Assembly: GCA_963739345.1 (NCBI GenBank)
Contig: CAVUAA010000001.1
Location: forward strand, 310,001 to 374,000
DNA: 64,000 nucleotides
Direction: 5' to 3'
DNA from: CAVUAA01 sp963739345
GTDB taxonomy: Bacteria > Chlamydiota > Chlamydiia > Chlamydiales > JAFEGQ01
Shown here: piece by piece, positions 56,749-64,000 of the stretch
Numbering within the stretch: the stretch's first letter is position 1
Layout of the letters: each line of letters opens with the position of its first letter
The notes under the pieces: generated by a model
Databases searched by the model: none
Seen by the model: the letters and a program-made list of their open reading frames with translations, nothing else
Told to the model about the DNA's origin: nothing
Made by a program: the position numbers and the translations under genes

Positions 56749-57717
56749 TTAGTCGGTTGGTTGGTCAGCATCGCTGTCAATAGCGATAGGGCTAGAAATA
56801 GCTTCTGCCTCAGGGAGTCGCTTCCTTCGTGCGTCGGGGAATTTGAGGGTGCCGTTGACGAGCATCATGCCACACACGATGAATCCGCCGGCGACGTAGG
56901 AGGTCCAGCTCACTCGCTCATGAAGGAGGAGGACGCCAAAGAGGGTGCTAAAGAAGGGGAGAAGGTAGTTGGACATGGCGAGGACCGCAGCGCCGCTGTT
57001 GCGGAGGATGCGGTAGTAGAGGGCGAAGAAGGCACAGGTGCCCACTAGGGCGAGCTCGACGACGGCAATGATCCCTCTATAGGTGAGGGGGGCGCCGTGG
57101 AAGTTTGGGCCAAAAATAAGGGCAAGGGGGACGAGGTAGCAGCAGCAGATGAGAAGGCCGCCGGTCGGGGCAACGAGTGGGGGGAGGCCACGCAAGTACT
57201 TCCGGTTAAAGACCATTGCAATGGCGTAGGAGCAGGCGGCGGTGCCGATCATCAGGACGCCTATCGGGTCGCCGTTGATGCTGCTTTTGACAAGTTCAGG
57301 GAAGAGGAGGAGGGCAAAGCCGCTAATCCCTAGGGCGACGCCGATGAAGCCGGAGCGGGAGAGTCGCTCATCGGAGGTGGCGAAGTGGGCGAGGATGACG
57401 GTGGCAATAGGGGTGAATCCATTGATCACGCCTGCAAGGGCGCTGCTCACTCGGAGCTCTCCGAAAGCGAAGAGGAGGAAGGGGAGGCCGGCGGAGAAGA
57501 AGCTGCCGATGGCCAGCTTTCCCCAAATCGGACCAAATGAAGGGAGGCGGTTCCCGCGTAGTCGTAAAATGGCGTAGAGCGTTGCCGTTGCTAGGACAAC
57601 GCGGCTCGCAACGAGGACAAAGGGGGACATCTCGGCCACCCCCAACTTGATGAAGAGGAAGGAGGGGCCGACCAGGGTGCCTAAAAGGACAAGTTCTAGC
57701 AAATTCCGAAGTTTCAT
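56749..57717 (-). CDS. EamA/DMT-superfamily transporter
   Basis: About 322 residues with ten hydrophobic helices in two EamA repeats (LLELVLLGTLVGPSFLFIKL opens the first; GDPIGVLMIGTAACSYAIAM opens the second). It has short loops and a charged C-terminal tail. Members export or import small metabolites; some chlamydial ones import nucleotide-type or SAM-like compounds, but the substrate here is open. The ATG at 57717 is preferred over the TTG at 57723. It is divergent from the holA-like gene with only 39 bp between the starts. Confidence 0.9.
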   Translation of the reverse strand: MKLRNLLELVLLGTLVGPSFLFIKLGVAEMSPFVLVASRVVLATATLYAILRLRGNRLPSFGPIWGKLAIGSFFSAGLPFLLFAFGELRVSSALAGVINGFTPIATVILAHFATSDERLSRSGFIGVALGISGFALLLFPELVKSSINGDPIGVLMIGTAACSYAIAMVFNRKYLRGLPPLVAPTGGLLICCCYLVPLALIFGPNFHGAPLTYRGIIAVVELALVGTCAFFALYYRILRNSGAAVLAMSNYLLPFFSTLFGVLLLHERVSWTSYVAGGFIVCGMMLVNGTLKFPDARRKRLPEAEAISSPIAIDSDADQPTD

Positions 57718-57725
57718 AAGCAAAA

Positions 57726-57749
57726 ATTATCCCTGTTTTCTGCTATATT
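57726..57749. promoter_or_regulatory. Compact divergent promoter region, leaderless in both directions
   Basis: Plus strand: TATATT (57744-57749) ends 7 nt before the holA-like ATG (57757). Minus strand: GATAAT (57731 to 57726) ends 8 nt before the EamA ATG (57717). No Shine-Dalgarno fits in either gap. The -35 region of each overlaps the -10 of the other. Confidence 0.5.
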
Positions 57750-57756
57750 TGTCACG

Positions 57757-58707
57757 ATGAAGCTTTCTTCTCTACATGGACTTGAAAAAGCCGCCGGCTC
57801 CACCTTTCTGGTGGTCGCTCGCGAAGCTTTTGATCGGGAGCAGGGAGAAAAGATTTTAGTTGGCGAATCGAACGTTTCGGTGGTGCTCGGGGAGAATGCA
57901 CGGGGTCTCATGGATGAGCTGGAGAGTGGATCTCTCTTTTCGACCCAAAGGGCTGTTCTACTGCGGGGAGCGGAACGGCTTCCCACTGCGATAGCTCAAG
58001 AACTGGCTCGCTATTGCGAGAGACCCAACCTCAATGTGACGCTGGTGATGACGGCTGCGACCCGCCCTCATGCGACTCTTTATAAAGCGGTTGAGGTGAC
58101 GGTCGACATCGCAGCGCCCAAGCCGTGGGAGGAGGAGCGGGCCATAGCGGAGTGGCTTGCGGGCGAGGCGCGGCAGCGGGGGAAGCAGCTCACCGCTGCT
58201 CCCCAGCTGGTCGCCACGGTGGGGAGCGACAAGCTCCTCCTCATCCAGGAGCTGGAGAAGCTGATCACCTTTGTGGGCGACGCGCCGGCCATTGATGGGG
58301 CGGCTGTTACCGCCCTCGCGGTGGGCATGCCGACCGCGGCGGTCTGGTCGCTCGGCCAGGCGATTTTGGCCGGTGATGCCTGTCGTGCGGTCCGCGTTTG
58401 GCGCGATCTGGCCGCCCAGCGGGTGGCGCCGCTGGCGGTGGTGGCAACGCTGCGGAGTCAGATCAATAAAGGATTGACCCTTGCCTCGATGGCAGCTCGC
58501 GGGGCGACCCGTCAGGAGATGGGGAAGGCGCTCCCACAACTGCGTGATAAGGCGCTCTATCGGAGCCTCCAGGAGGCACAGGGGTATGGAGTGGCCCGCC
58601 TCCGCGAGGCGCTCCTCCACCTCTCCGCTCTCGAGCTGCAGCTCAAGAATCAGAAACTCCCCGAGGCGACCGTCGTCGACCTCCTTATTGTGAGATTGGC
58701 TGCATGA
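57757..58707 (+). CDS. DNA polymerase III delta subunit-like (HolA-like)
   Basis: 316 residues with the layout of clamp-loader delta: an N-terminal RecA-like domain (STFLVVAREAFDREQGEKIL, ELESGSLFSTQRAVLLRGAE), a lid (KPWEEERAIAEWLAGEARQR) and a helical collar domain (AVWSLGQAILAGDACRAVRV, LRSQINKGLTLASMA). Delta opens the sliding clamp and normally lacks a working Walker A, as here. It corresponds to CT047 and overlaps the next gene by 4 nt (ATGA). Confidence 0.82.
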   Translation: MKLSSLHGLEKAAGSTFLVVAREAFDREQGEKILVGESNVSVVLGENARGLMDELESGSLFSTQRAVLLRGAERLPTAIAQELARYCERPNLNVTLVMTAATRPHATLYKAVEVTVDIAAPKPWEEERAIAEWLAGEARQRGKQLTAAPQLVATVGSDKLLLIQELEKLITFVGDAPAIDGAAVTALAVGMPTAAVWSLGQAILAGDACRAVRVWRDLAAQRVAPLAVVATLRSQINKGLTLASMAARGATRQEMGKALPQLRDKALYRSLQEAQGYGVARLREALLHLSALELQLKNQKLPEATVVDLLIVRLAA

Positions 58708-59444
58708 CATTGATTCTTTTACCCAACACCCTGGGCGACGAGATGCCAGAGGATCTCCTCCCTCCAGCTGTTGCTGCAGCCACTGCCCGGCTAGACGGGC
58801 TGATCGCCGAGAGTGACCGGGCGGGCCGACGATTTCTGAGCCGCTACCCGACCAAGAAGCCCGCCGCCCAAACCCCCATCGCCCTCTTTGACGATCCCCC
58901 TGAGTTTCTTCTTGAGCCGGTGCTGGCTGGCGAGGTGTGGGGGGTGATCTCGGACGCTGGGCTTCCCTGTCTGGCCGATCCGGGATCGCGCCTGGTTCGG
59001 CGGGCGCGTGAACGGGGAATCACCATTGAGGCGATTCCCGGCCCCTCGTCGATTCTACTCGCTTTGATGTTGTCTGGTTTGAGCACTCAGCATTTCACCT
59101 TCGTTGGCTATCTTAAGCGGGAGCGGGACGACCACATCCGGGAGCTAGAGCAGGCTGAGGGGACTCAGCTATTTATTGAAGCGCCCTACCGAAATCAGTA
59201 CACACTAGAAGCCTTAGTGCAGACCCTTGCGCCCGACACGCTCCTCTCAATCTCCTGTGATCTGACCCTCCCGGGTCAGCTAGTCATCACTAAGCCGGTC
59301 TCGATGTGGAGAGAAAAAGAGCTTCCGGATATCCACAAGCGACCCACTGTTTTTGCTATTGCTCCTGGACAAAGGCGGCCAGTTTCTCCGAAACGGCCTT
59401 CTCGTCAGCAAAAAGAGCGGCCAAACCGTCGAGGTCGGCGCTAA
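58704..59444 (+). CDS. YraL/RsmI-type tetrapyrrole-fold methyltransferase (CT048-like)
   Basis: 246 residues of the TP-methylase fold. Features: MTLILLPNTLGDEMPEDLLP at the N-terminus, VWGVISDAGLPCLADPGSRLVRRA (SAM-binding Gly-rich loop), and IEAIPGPSSILLALMLSGLSTQHF. RsmI 2'-O-methylates C1402 of 16S rRNA; this shorter chlamydial branch may do the same or be an orphan methylase. After the natural-looking end (RPTVFAIAPG) a basic tail of about 25 residues (KRPSRQQKERPNRRGRR) is encoded antisense to the next gene. Confidence 0.85.
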   Translation: MTLILLPNTLGDEMPEDLLPPAVAAATARLDGLIAESDRAGRRFLSRYPTKKPAAQTPIALFDDPPEFLLEPVLAGEVWGVISDAGLPCLADPGSRLVRRARERGITIEAIPGPSSILLALMLSGLSTQHFTFVGYLKRERDDHIRELEQAEGTQLFIEAPYRNQYTLEALVQTLAPDTLLSISCDLTLPGQLVITKPVSMWREKELPDIHKRPTVFAIAPGQRRPVSPKRPSRQQKERPNRRGRR

Positions 59445-60096
59445 CTAGCGCGCGCACCTGTTCTTTTTTGAATTGCTCCTCCAACCTCTTTCGGGCCCGC
59501 TTCACAATCTCGCTGTTGTGGCGAGCTAGATCCTTTACGCGAGAGTCGAGCTCAGAGCGGTCGAACGGCTGCTGAGCCTCGACGACCGCTTGTTGGAGCT
59601 GGCGGCGCACCTCGTCGACATAGTCGAGGCCAAGGTAGGTGCGGAGCTTGTCCCGCACCATCACGGTTGAATAGGTGGCCTCTAGCGTCTCGATCTTTGG
59701 TTTGAGGAAGGGGCGGACCTCTTGGGGCAGGTCTTTTTTGGCGCTTGCTAGGAGCTGGTGGATGTCGAGGCTTGCCTCTTCGGCGATCGGATCTACCCTC
59801 AGACGGGCGTCGAGCCCCTCTTGGGCCGCCTGCTGGAGGCGGTGTTTAATGTCCTGCTCAACAAAATTAGTGATGGTGGATACTTTTTTGAGAAGATATC
59901 CCTCCGGATCGATGAGTGCTTCTGCTTGATGGCGGAGCTCCGCCTCGATCACATCGAGCGGATCTTCGTCCCCATTGAGGACGCGCAAAGCGTTCTCATG
60001 CAGGTGGATAGTGATCGCGGCACGGAGCTCCTCCTTGTCATTGCGCAAGGGGGCGAGGAGGCTGGCGACACGCTTTGCTAGGTCTAATTCAGTCAT
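59356..60096 (-). CDS. Helical protein of unknown function (246 aa)
   Basis: Not recognised. Highly helical and charged: ELDLAKRVASLLAPLRNDKE, DIKHRLQQAAQEGLDARLRV, VKDLARHNSEIVKRARKRLEEQFKKEQVR (probable coiled coil, residues about 180-210). No membrane segment. It is convergent with the YraL-like gene and overlaps its 3' end by 89 bp. It is divergent from the gene at 60114; the two starts are 17 bp apart. Confidence 0.7.
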   Translation of the reverse strand: MTELDLAKRVASLLAPLRNDKEELRAAITIHLHENALRVLNGDEDPLDVIEAELRHQAEALIDPEGYLLKKVSTITNFVEQDIKHRLQQAAQEGLDARLRVDPIAEEASLDIHQLLASAKKDLPQEVRPFLKPKIETLEATYSTVMVRDKLRTYLGLDYVDEVRRQLQQAVVEAQQPFDRSELDSRVKDLARHNSEIVKRARKRLEEQFKKEQVRALVSADLDGLAALFADEKAVSEKLAAFVQEQ

Positions 60097-60097
60097 T

Positions 60098-60106
60098 TGC
60101 TACACT
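60098..60106 (+). promoter_or_regulatory. Extended -10 promoter of the 60114 gene, leaderless geometry
   Basis: TGC-TACACT (60098-60106) is an extended -10 whose last base lies 7 nt before the ATG at 60114. No Shine-Dalgarno lies between. Confidence 0.5.
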
Positions 60107-60113
60107 TAAGTCT

Positions 60114-60617
60114 ATGCTAACACGACGACTACTGGATTTGACAATCCCGAAACGGGCCAGCGGCTGCTCCGTCTGCGAAAAAGAGTTTGTGGCGGGCGAT
60201 CCAGTGTTCAGCCTCCTGCGTGAGGGAGAAGAGGTGGTGCGTGAAGATCGATGCGCCACCTGCTGGGAAGTGGCTGTGGAGAGCGACGAGATCTGGAGCG
60301 TTTGGCAGGGGAGAGTGCCAGTTGAGAAGAGAGTGAAGCCCAAAGAGATGAATCTTTCTGGGCGAGAGAGGGCGCTTCATCTTCTTCGCCAACACTTGGA
60401 TGACGGCGCGCTAGGGCGCGCCTTCATTCTCGCCCTCTACCTTGAAAGGCGAGGCGTCCTCATCCGCTGTAGGGAGCTCAAGCGAAAAAGCGGCCACGTT
60501 CGCCTCTACGAGGTGGGGACCACCGGCGAGGCGATCTACGTACCCCGCCAGGAATTTGTCCCCGAGCAGGAGCGGATGCAAGAGGAGCTGCTCCGAGATC
60601 TGCGCGGCGATGCTTGA
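60114..60617 (+). CDS. Zinc-ribbon-like hypothetical protein
   Basis: 167 residues from ATG 60114 (the frame is open to 60075 but lies antisense in the divergent gene). CSVCEKEFVAGDPVFSLLRE and DRCATCWEV give two CxxC knuckles, so a zinc ribbon at residues about 18-55 is likely. The C-terminal half (ERALHLLRQHLDDGALGRAF, YLERRGVLIRCRELKRKSGH) is helical and basic. Function unknown. The xer gene starts 8 nt before its stop, suggesting joint expression. Confidence 0.72.
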   Translation: MLTRRLLDLTIPKRASGCSVCEKEFVAGDPVFSLLREGEEVVREDRCATCWEVAVESDEIWSVWQGRVPVEKRVKPKEMNLSGRERALHLLRQHLDDGALGRAFILALYLERRGVLIRCRELKRKSGHVRLYEVGTTGEAIYVPRQEFVPEQERMQEELLRDLRGDA

Positions 60618-61494
60618 ATCGCACTTAGATGACTTTCTCTCCTACATCGCCTCTGAAAAGGGGCTGTCACCTCATACGGTCGAAGCATACGGCCGCGACA
60701 TTGGTGGCCTGATTGATTTTGTCCGTGGGAAGGGGATCACCGAACCCAAAATGATCGAAGAGAGTCACATCGTCGGCTACCTCGGCCAGCTCCACGGGCG
60801 GGAGCAGGCGAGCGCCACCATCGCCCGTGCATTGATGGCGATCAAGGTGCTCTTCCGCTTCTTCAAGCGGGAGGGGGCAGTGGAGACCAACGTTGCGTTG
60901 TACATGGATAGCCCCAGATTGTGGCAGCTGATCCCTGCAGTCCTTACAAGTGAAGAGGTGGAGAGGCTCCTCGCCGTCCCGGATACCGACACTTTTGTTG
61001 GCGCCCGTGACCGGGCCATTTTTGAGATGCTCTACGGGAGCGGTCTGCGCGTCTCAGAGGTGTGTACGCTGGGAGTCCACGATGTGGACGACACGTTCGT
61101 CCGTGTGATGGGCAAGGGACGCAAGGAGCGGATCGTCCCCGTCGGTCGAGAGGCGATCGCCGCCCTCGACCACTACCTTCTCAACCACCGCAACGACTCG
61201 GAGGGGGCTCTTTTTCTCAGTCGTCGAGGCAAGCAGCTCGAGCGGACAGCGATTTGGAAGCGGATCAAGAGCTACGCCGTGCAGGCGGGAATTGAGAAGA
61301 ACATCTCACCCCACACCCTGCGACACAGTTTTGCTACCCATCTTCTCGACAACGGAGCTGATCTGCGTGTCATTCAGGAGATGCTCGGTCATGCCAGCAT
61401 CGGCACCACCGATCGGTACACCCACGTCAGCCATACTCGCCTCCAACAGTCATTTCAAAAACATAGCCCCGATCGACCCAATAGAGTAGGATAG
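60610..61494 (+). CDS. XerC/XerD-type tyrosine recombinase
   Basis: 294 residues, normal for Xer. The N-terminal SAM-like core-binding domain (LDDFLSYIASEKGLSPHTVE) is followed by the catalytic domain. The residues are present: Arg in YGSGLRVSEVCTL, Lys in GKGRKERIVP, His-x-x-Arg in HTLRHSFATHLLDNG, His in MLGHASIGTTDRYTHV and the nucleophile Tyr in the same stretch. Xer resolves chromosome dimers at dif; I cannot decide between XerC and XerD. The ATG at 60610 overlaps the preceding gene; upstream frame extension is a shadow. Confidence 0.93.
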   Translation: MLESHLDDFLSYIASEKGLSPHTVEAYGRDIGGLIDFVRGKGITEPKMIEESHIVGYLGQLHGREQASATIARALMAIKVLFRFFKREGAVETNVALYMDSPRLWQLIPAVLTSEEVERLLAVPDTDTFVGARDRAIFEMLYGSGLRVSEVCTLGVHDVDDTFVRVMGKGRKERIVPVGREAIAALDHYLLNHRNDSEGALFLSRRGKQLERTAIWKRIKSYAVQAGIEKNISPHTLRHSFATHLLDNGADLRVIQEMLGHASIGTTDRYTHVSHTRLQQSFQKHSPDRPNRVG

Positions 61495-61498
61495 TCGT

Positions 61499-62419
61499 AT
61501 GGCACCAATTCATCCAGAGCTCGTCCGGCGAATCATCAAGCCCATTCAGGACGCTTCCGTCAACCCGATGGACCTACCTATCGATGAGCGGCGCGCTCAG
61601 GCTGAGGCGGCGTGGCTTCCGGAGGAAAGCCAAGAACCGGTTGCACATGTCGTTGACCAGACGGTCGATGACTTCTCCGTACAGATCTACATTCCTGAGG
61701 GAGAGGGCCCCTTCCCTGTCTGCATGTATTATCATGGGGGCGGGTTTGTGTTTGGTTCGGTCGGCGGCTCCGCCCCCTTCGCCCGCAAGATCGCAAACCG
61801 TACCCCTTGCATCGTCGTCAACGTCGAGTACGCCCTCTCCCCCGAGGCGCGCTATCCGGTGGCGAGTGAGCAGTGCTACCGGGCTGTACAGTGGACCTTT
61901 GATCACATTGCTGAGTTTGGCGGTGACCCACAAAGAATCGCCGTTGCAGGCGATAGTGCAGGGGGTTGCTTAGCCGCTGGTGTCGCCCTCATGGCGCGTG
62001 ACCGGGGCGGTCCTCCCATTATTTTCCAGCTATTGTTCTACCCCAATGCCTCTTACGATCTAGGCGAATCTGACGACAAGTGGATGCTCACCCCTGAATC
62101 GCTCGGGTGGTACTACCATCACTATTTCGCCACGCCAGAGGCAGCGAACGACCCCTACGCCATCCCCGCTAACTATCCGAATGTGCACGATCTGCCACCC
62201 GCGTTTTTCTTGTTTGCCGAACACGACCCGCTGACTAAAGGGGGACTAGAGTTTCTCGAGCGGCTCGAGAAGGCGGGGGTCGCTGCCGCTGGCCGCGTCT
62301 ACGAGGGGATGATGCATGGCGCCTTCTCCTTCGCCCACGACATTGAGATGGTTGACGACGCGCTTAATGAAGGTATTCAACATTTAAGAGAGGAATTTGA
62401 AGTATGGGCTCAAAAGTAG
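61499..62419 (+). CDS. Alpha/beta-hydrolase, hormone-sensitive-lipase family esterase
   Basis: 306 residues. The oxyanion-hole motif HGGGFVFGS, nucleophile elbow GDSAGGCLAAG (Ser), FAEHDPLTKGG (Asp) and GMMHGAFSF (His) complete the HSL/esterase pattern. A helical N-terminal cap covers residues 1-45. No signal peptide. Likely hydrolyses short-chain esters or amides. TAGGAT lies 6 nt before the ATG as a weak -10. It overlaps the next gene by 16 nt. Confidence 0.92.
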   Translation: MAPIHPELVRRIIKPIQDASVNPMDLPIDERRAQAEAAWLPEESQEPVAHVVDQTVDDFSVQIYIPEGEGPFPVCMYYHGGGFVFGSVGGSAPFARKIANRTPCIVVNVEYALSPEARYPVASEQCYRAVQWTFDHIAEFGGDPQRIAVAGDSAGGCLAAGVALMARDRGGPPIIFQLLFYPNASYDLGESDDKWMLTPESLGWYYHHYFATPEAANDPYAIPANYPNVHDLPPAFFLFAEHDPLTKGGLEFLERLEKAGVAAAGRVYEGMMHGAFSFAHDIEMVDDALNEGIQHLREEFEVWAQK

Positions 62420-62976
62420 CCGCAGGTATTGGCGTTGCAACGGCAGCACTCGTTTACTGGATCGGCAAAAACGATCTCTACCATTATGGACGGGCCAAAG
62501 AGGCGTTCGCATGGGCCAAGGACAACTTCGATCCTGTCTACGCTGCAAAGTGGACAAAGAAGCACACCTTTGAGGTGCTCGTCCACCGTCTTCGCCGAAA
62601 CTACCTAAAAGCCAACACCATCACCCACTACGAGAGTTCGTTTGGAGGCTCTTGGGTCAAGGGATCGTACCGCCCCAGCCATCAAACGATTTCCCACACC
62701 ACCGTCGTCCCAGGGTCGCGGGTAGGGATCGAAACCTTTGTTGGCGACCTCCACCCAACCGATTCGCGCGAACTACAGCTAGCCATCGACAATGCCGGCT
62801 ACACCATGGATCAGACCAAGAAGTGGATCCACGGCGGCGGCTTCCCCGGCGCCGGCCGCAACCCCTATCCCGTCGATCCAGCCCCGGGCTGGCGCACCTT
62901 TTGGTTCGGCTGTAAGGCAGTACCAGTGGCCGCGGTCGGCTGCACTGTCGGCTGGGCCGCCTACAAAGAAAAGTAG
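62404..62976 (+). CDS. Unknown protein with terminal hydrophobic segments (190 aa)
   Basis: Not recognised. A short hydrophobic N-terminus (SKVAAGIGVATAALVYWIGK) and a weaker one at the C-terminus (AVPVAAVGCTVGWAAY) flank a soluble middle rich in His/Tyr/Gly (TITHYESSFGGSWVKGSYRP). It could be a membrane-anchored protein. AGAGAGGAA lies 8 nt before the ATG, which is inside the esterase gene, so the two are co-translated. Confidence 0.7.
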   Translation: MGSKVAAGIGVATAALVYWIGKNDLYHYGRAKEAFAWAKDNFDPVYAAKWTKKHTFEVLVHRLRRNYLKANTITHYESSFGGSWVKGSYRPSHQTISHTTVVPGSRVGIETFVGDLHPTDSRELQLAIDNAGYTMDQTKKWIHGGGFPGAGRNPYPVDPAPGWRTFWFGCKAVPVAAVGCTVGWAAYKEK

Positions 62977-62979
62977 TCT

Positions 62980-64000
62980 TTAGCTTTTTGCGGCGAGGCG
63001 ATCTTTCAGTAGCTGATTGACGATTTGGGGCGGGGCTTTGCCCTGCGTCGCCTTCATCACCTGACCCATTAGAAAGCCAAACGCCTTTTGCTTGCCGGCG
63101 AGGAAGTCGTCGACTGACTGCTTCTGTTCGGCGAGCACTTGATCGACGAGCGCTTCGAGCTCGGCGGAGTCGGCAACCGGCTTATATTTGTCTGGATGAG
63201 CTTCGATAATTTGAGCGGGGGAGCGGCCAGGGCCTGCCACCATCTCGTCGGCAATCTCTTTTGCGAGAGGGCCAGTGAGGGTTCCCTTTTCAATGAAGTC
63301 GACCAATTGGCCGAGGTGCTCCGGGAGGATGCCAGTGTCTGGGAGGAATTGGCCTGACTCTTTGAGGCGGCCGAAGAATTCGCCGGTGATCCAGTTGCAC
63401 ACCTTGCGGGGGTGGTTGCACGTTTTGAGTGCGGCTTCAAAGTAGTCGGCAAGCGCTTTATCGGTGGTGAGGATGCCGGCGTTGTAGTGGGAGAGTTTGA
63501 GCTCTTCGATGTACCGCTTCCGTCTCTGGTAGGGGAGTTCGGGGAGTTTGGAGCGGATCATTTCGACGTAGTCCTGCGAGAGGATGATGGGAGGGAGATC
63601 GGGCTCGGGGCAGTAGCGGTAGTCCTGAGCGTTCTCTTTGGAACGCATGAGGACGGTTTGCTTTTTCTCGAGGTCCCAACGGTAGGTGGACTGCACAATG
63701 GTCTCACCATTCTCATAGGCGCGAATTTGTCGGCGAATTTCGGCTTCGATCGCCATCTCCATGAAGCTGAACGAGTTCATGTTCTTGATCTCGGTCTTGG
63801 TCCGGAGGGTGGTCTCGCCATGGTGGCGGACGGAGATGTTGGCGTCGCAGCGGAGTGACCCCTCTTCCATGTTGCAGTCGGACGCATCGATGTACTGCAT
63901 GATCGCTTTGATCGCTCTTCCATAGGCGGCAGCTTGTTGGGCGGAGTGCATGCATGGATTGGAGACGATCTCGAGAAGGGGGGCGCCGGCCCGGTTATAG
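62980..64000 (-). CDS. gatB: Aspartyl/glutamyl-tRNA amidotransferase subunit B, C-terminal part
   Basis: Partial: the frame continues past the end of the window (YNRAGAPLLEIVSNPCMHS read from the last bases), so only about the C-terminal 340 residues are here. GatB binds tRNA in the GatCAB complex that converts Glu-tRNA(Gln) or Asp-tRNA(Asn). Visible are YMQYIDASDCNMEEGSLRCDANISVRHHGE-type residues around the phosphokinase-like site (positions about 63800-63900), RTKTEIKNMNSFSFMEMAIEAE, QDYRYCPEPDLPPI and the YqeY-like tail domain (VMKATQGKAPPQIVNQLL). It is the CT004 counterpart. Confidence 0.95.
   Translation of the reverse strand, partial: YNRAGAPLLEIVSNPCMHSAQQAAAYGRAIKAIMQYIDASDCNMEEGSLRCDANISVRHHGETTLRTKTEIKNMNSFSFMEMAIEAEIRRQIRAYENGETIVQSTYRWDLEKKQTVLMRSKENAQDYRYCPEPDLPPIILSQDYVEMIRSKLPELPYQRRKRYIEELKLSHYNAGILTTDKALADYFEAALKTCNHPRKVCNWITGEFFGRLKESGQFLPDTGILPEHLGQLVDFIEKGTLTGPLAKEIADEMVAGPGRSPAQIIEAHPDKYKPVADSAELEALVDQVLAEQKQSVDDFLAGKQKAFGFLMGQVMKATQGKAPPQIVNQLLKDRLAAKS

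Noticed and set aside
1..64000. tRNA and rRNA genes
   Set aside because: I looked for T-loop (GGTTCGAATCC-like) sequences on both strands in the intergenic gaps and found none; a tRNAscan run would be decisive.

Overview
The window looks like chromosomal DNA from a GC-rich member of the phylum Chlamydiota, outside the animal-pathogen genus Chlamydia. The assignment rests on gene order, recalled from the Chlamydia trachomatis map rather than searched. Runs seen here are HAD phosphatase/fabI/pseudouridine synthase (CT103-CT106); PP2C/NifS-like/two CBS-domain 'haemolysins' (CT259-CT256); dcd/ruvB/SpoIID-like/glgX/type III chaperone/ssb/pepA (CT039-CT045); and a HolA-like subunit followed by a YraL-type methyltransferase (CT047-CT048). 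The plant/chlamydia-type FabI, the Slc1-like chaperone and eukaryotic-like genes (F-box, LRR, ankyrin, SET, serpin) agree with an intracellular chlamydial lifestyle.

Layout. 0-6.4 kb: HAD protein, unknown gene, fabI, frameshifted rlu, heptosyltransferase and a frameshifted SEL1-like gene. 6.4-7.5 kb: a REP-associated (RAYT) transposase between two long palindromes. 7.5-14.6 kb: mnmA, a BioD/DRTGG protein, NUDIX, a large unknown protein, mazG, the SRP RNA and an AsnB-like protein whose active-site signatures look degenerate. 14.6-20 kb: secreted protein, CPBP protease, secreted serpin, frameshifted unknown gene, PP2C and NifS-like protein. 20-21.6 kb: a methyltransferase and a secreted protein bracketed by two near-identical palindromes. 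21.6-28.5 kb: CBS-domain proteins, FtsB-like protein, dcd, NSS transporter, ruvB and SpoIID.

28.5-45.5 kb is an accessory island inserted between two genes that are neighbours in Chlamydia (SpoIID-like and glgX). It holds relics of extra spoIID copies, an F-box membrane protein, an LRR protein, an IS982-like element and a tightly packed operon: a 2427-residue ankyrin protein, two proteins each with a paired transmembrane hairpin, and a SecA-like ATPase. Three island reading frames start behind a common promoter/leader block. The IS sits exactly between the Shine-Dalgarno sequence and the start codon of the ankyrin gene, and the downstream genes carry several frameshifts, so the operon may be decaying. 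This operon is my best candidate for an undescribed system.

45.5-64 kb: glgX, Slc1-like chaperone with a possible substrate, ssb, pepA, SET protein, OsmC, a SpsF-NeuB fusion with HAD and ATP-grasp partners (probable surface-sugar pathway), a palindrome-bracketed outer-membrane-like protein, an EamA transporter, HolA-like and YraL-like proteins, a Xer recombinase, an esterase and a partial gatB.

Two signals run through the whole window. One is a family of long, often perfect palindromes of 37-62 bp, mostly in pairs around a module. The other is a set of promoters whose -10 box ends about 7 nt before the start codon, which predicts leaderless mRNAs. No tRNA, rRNA or CRISPR array was seen.
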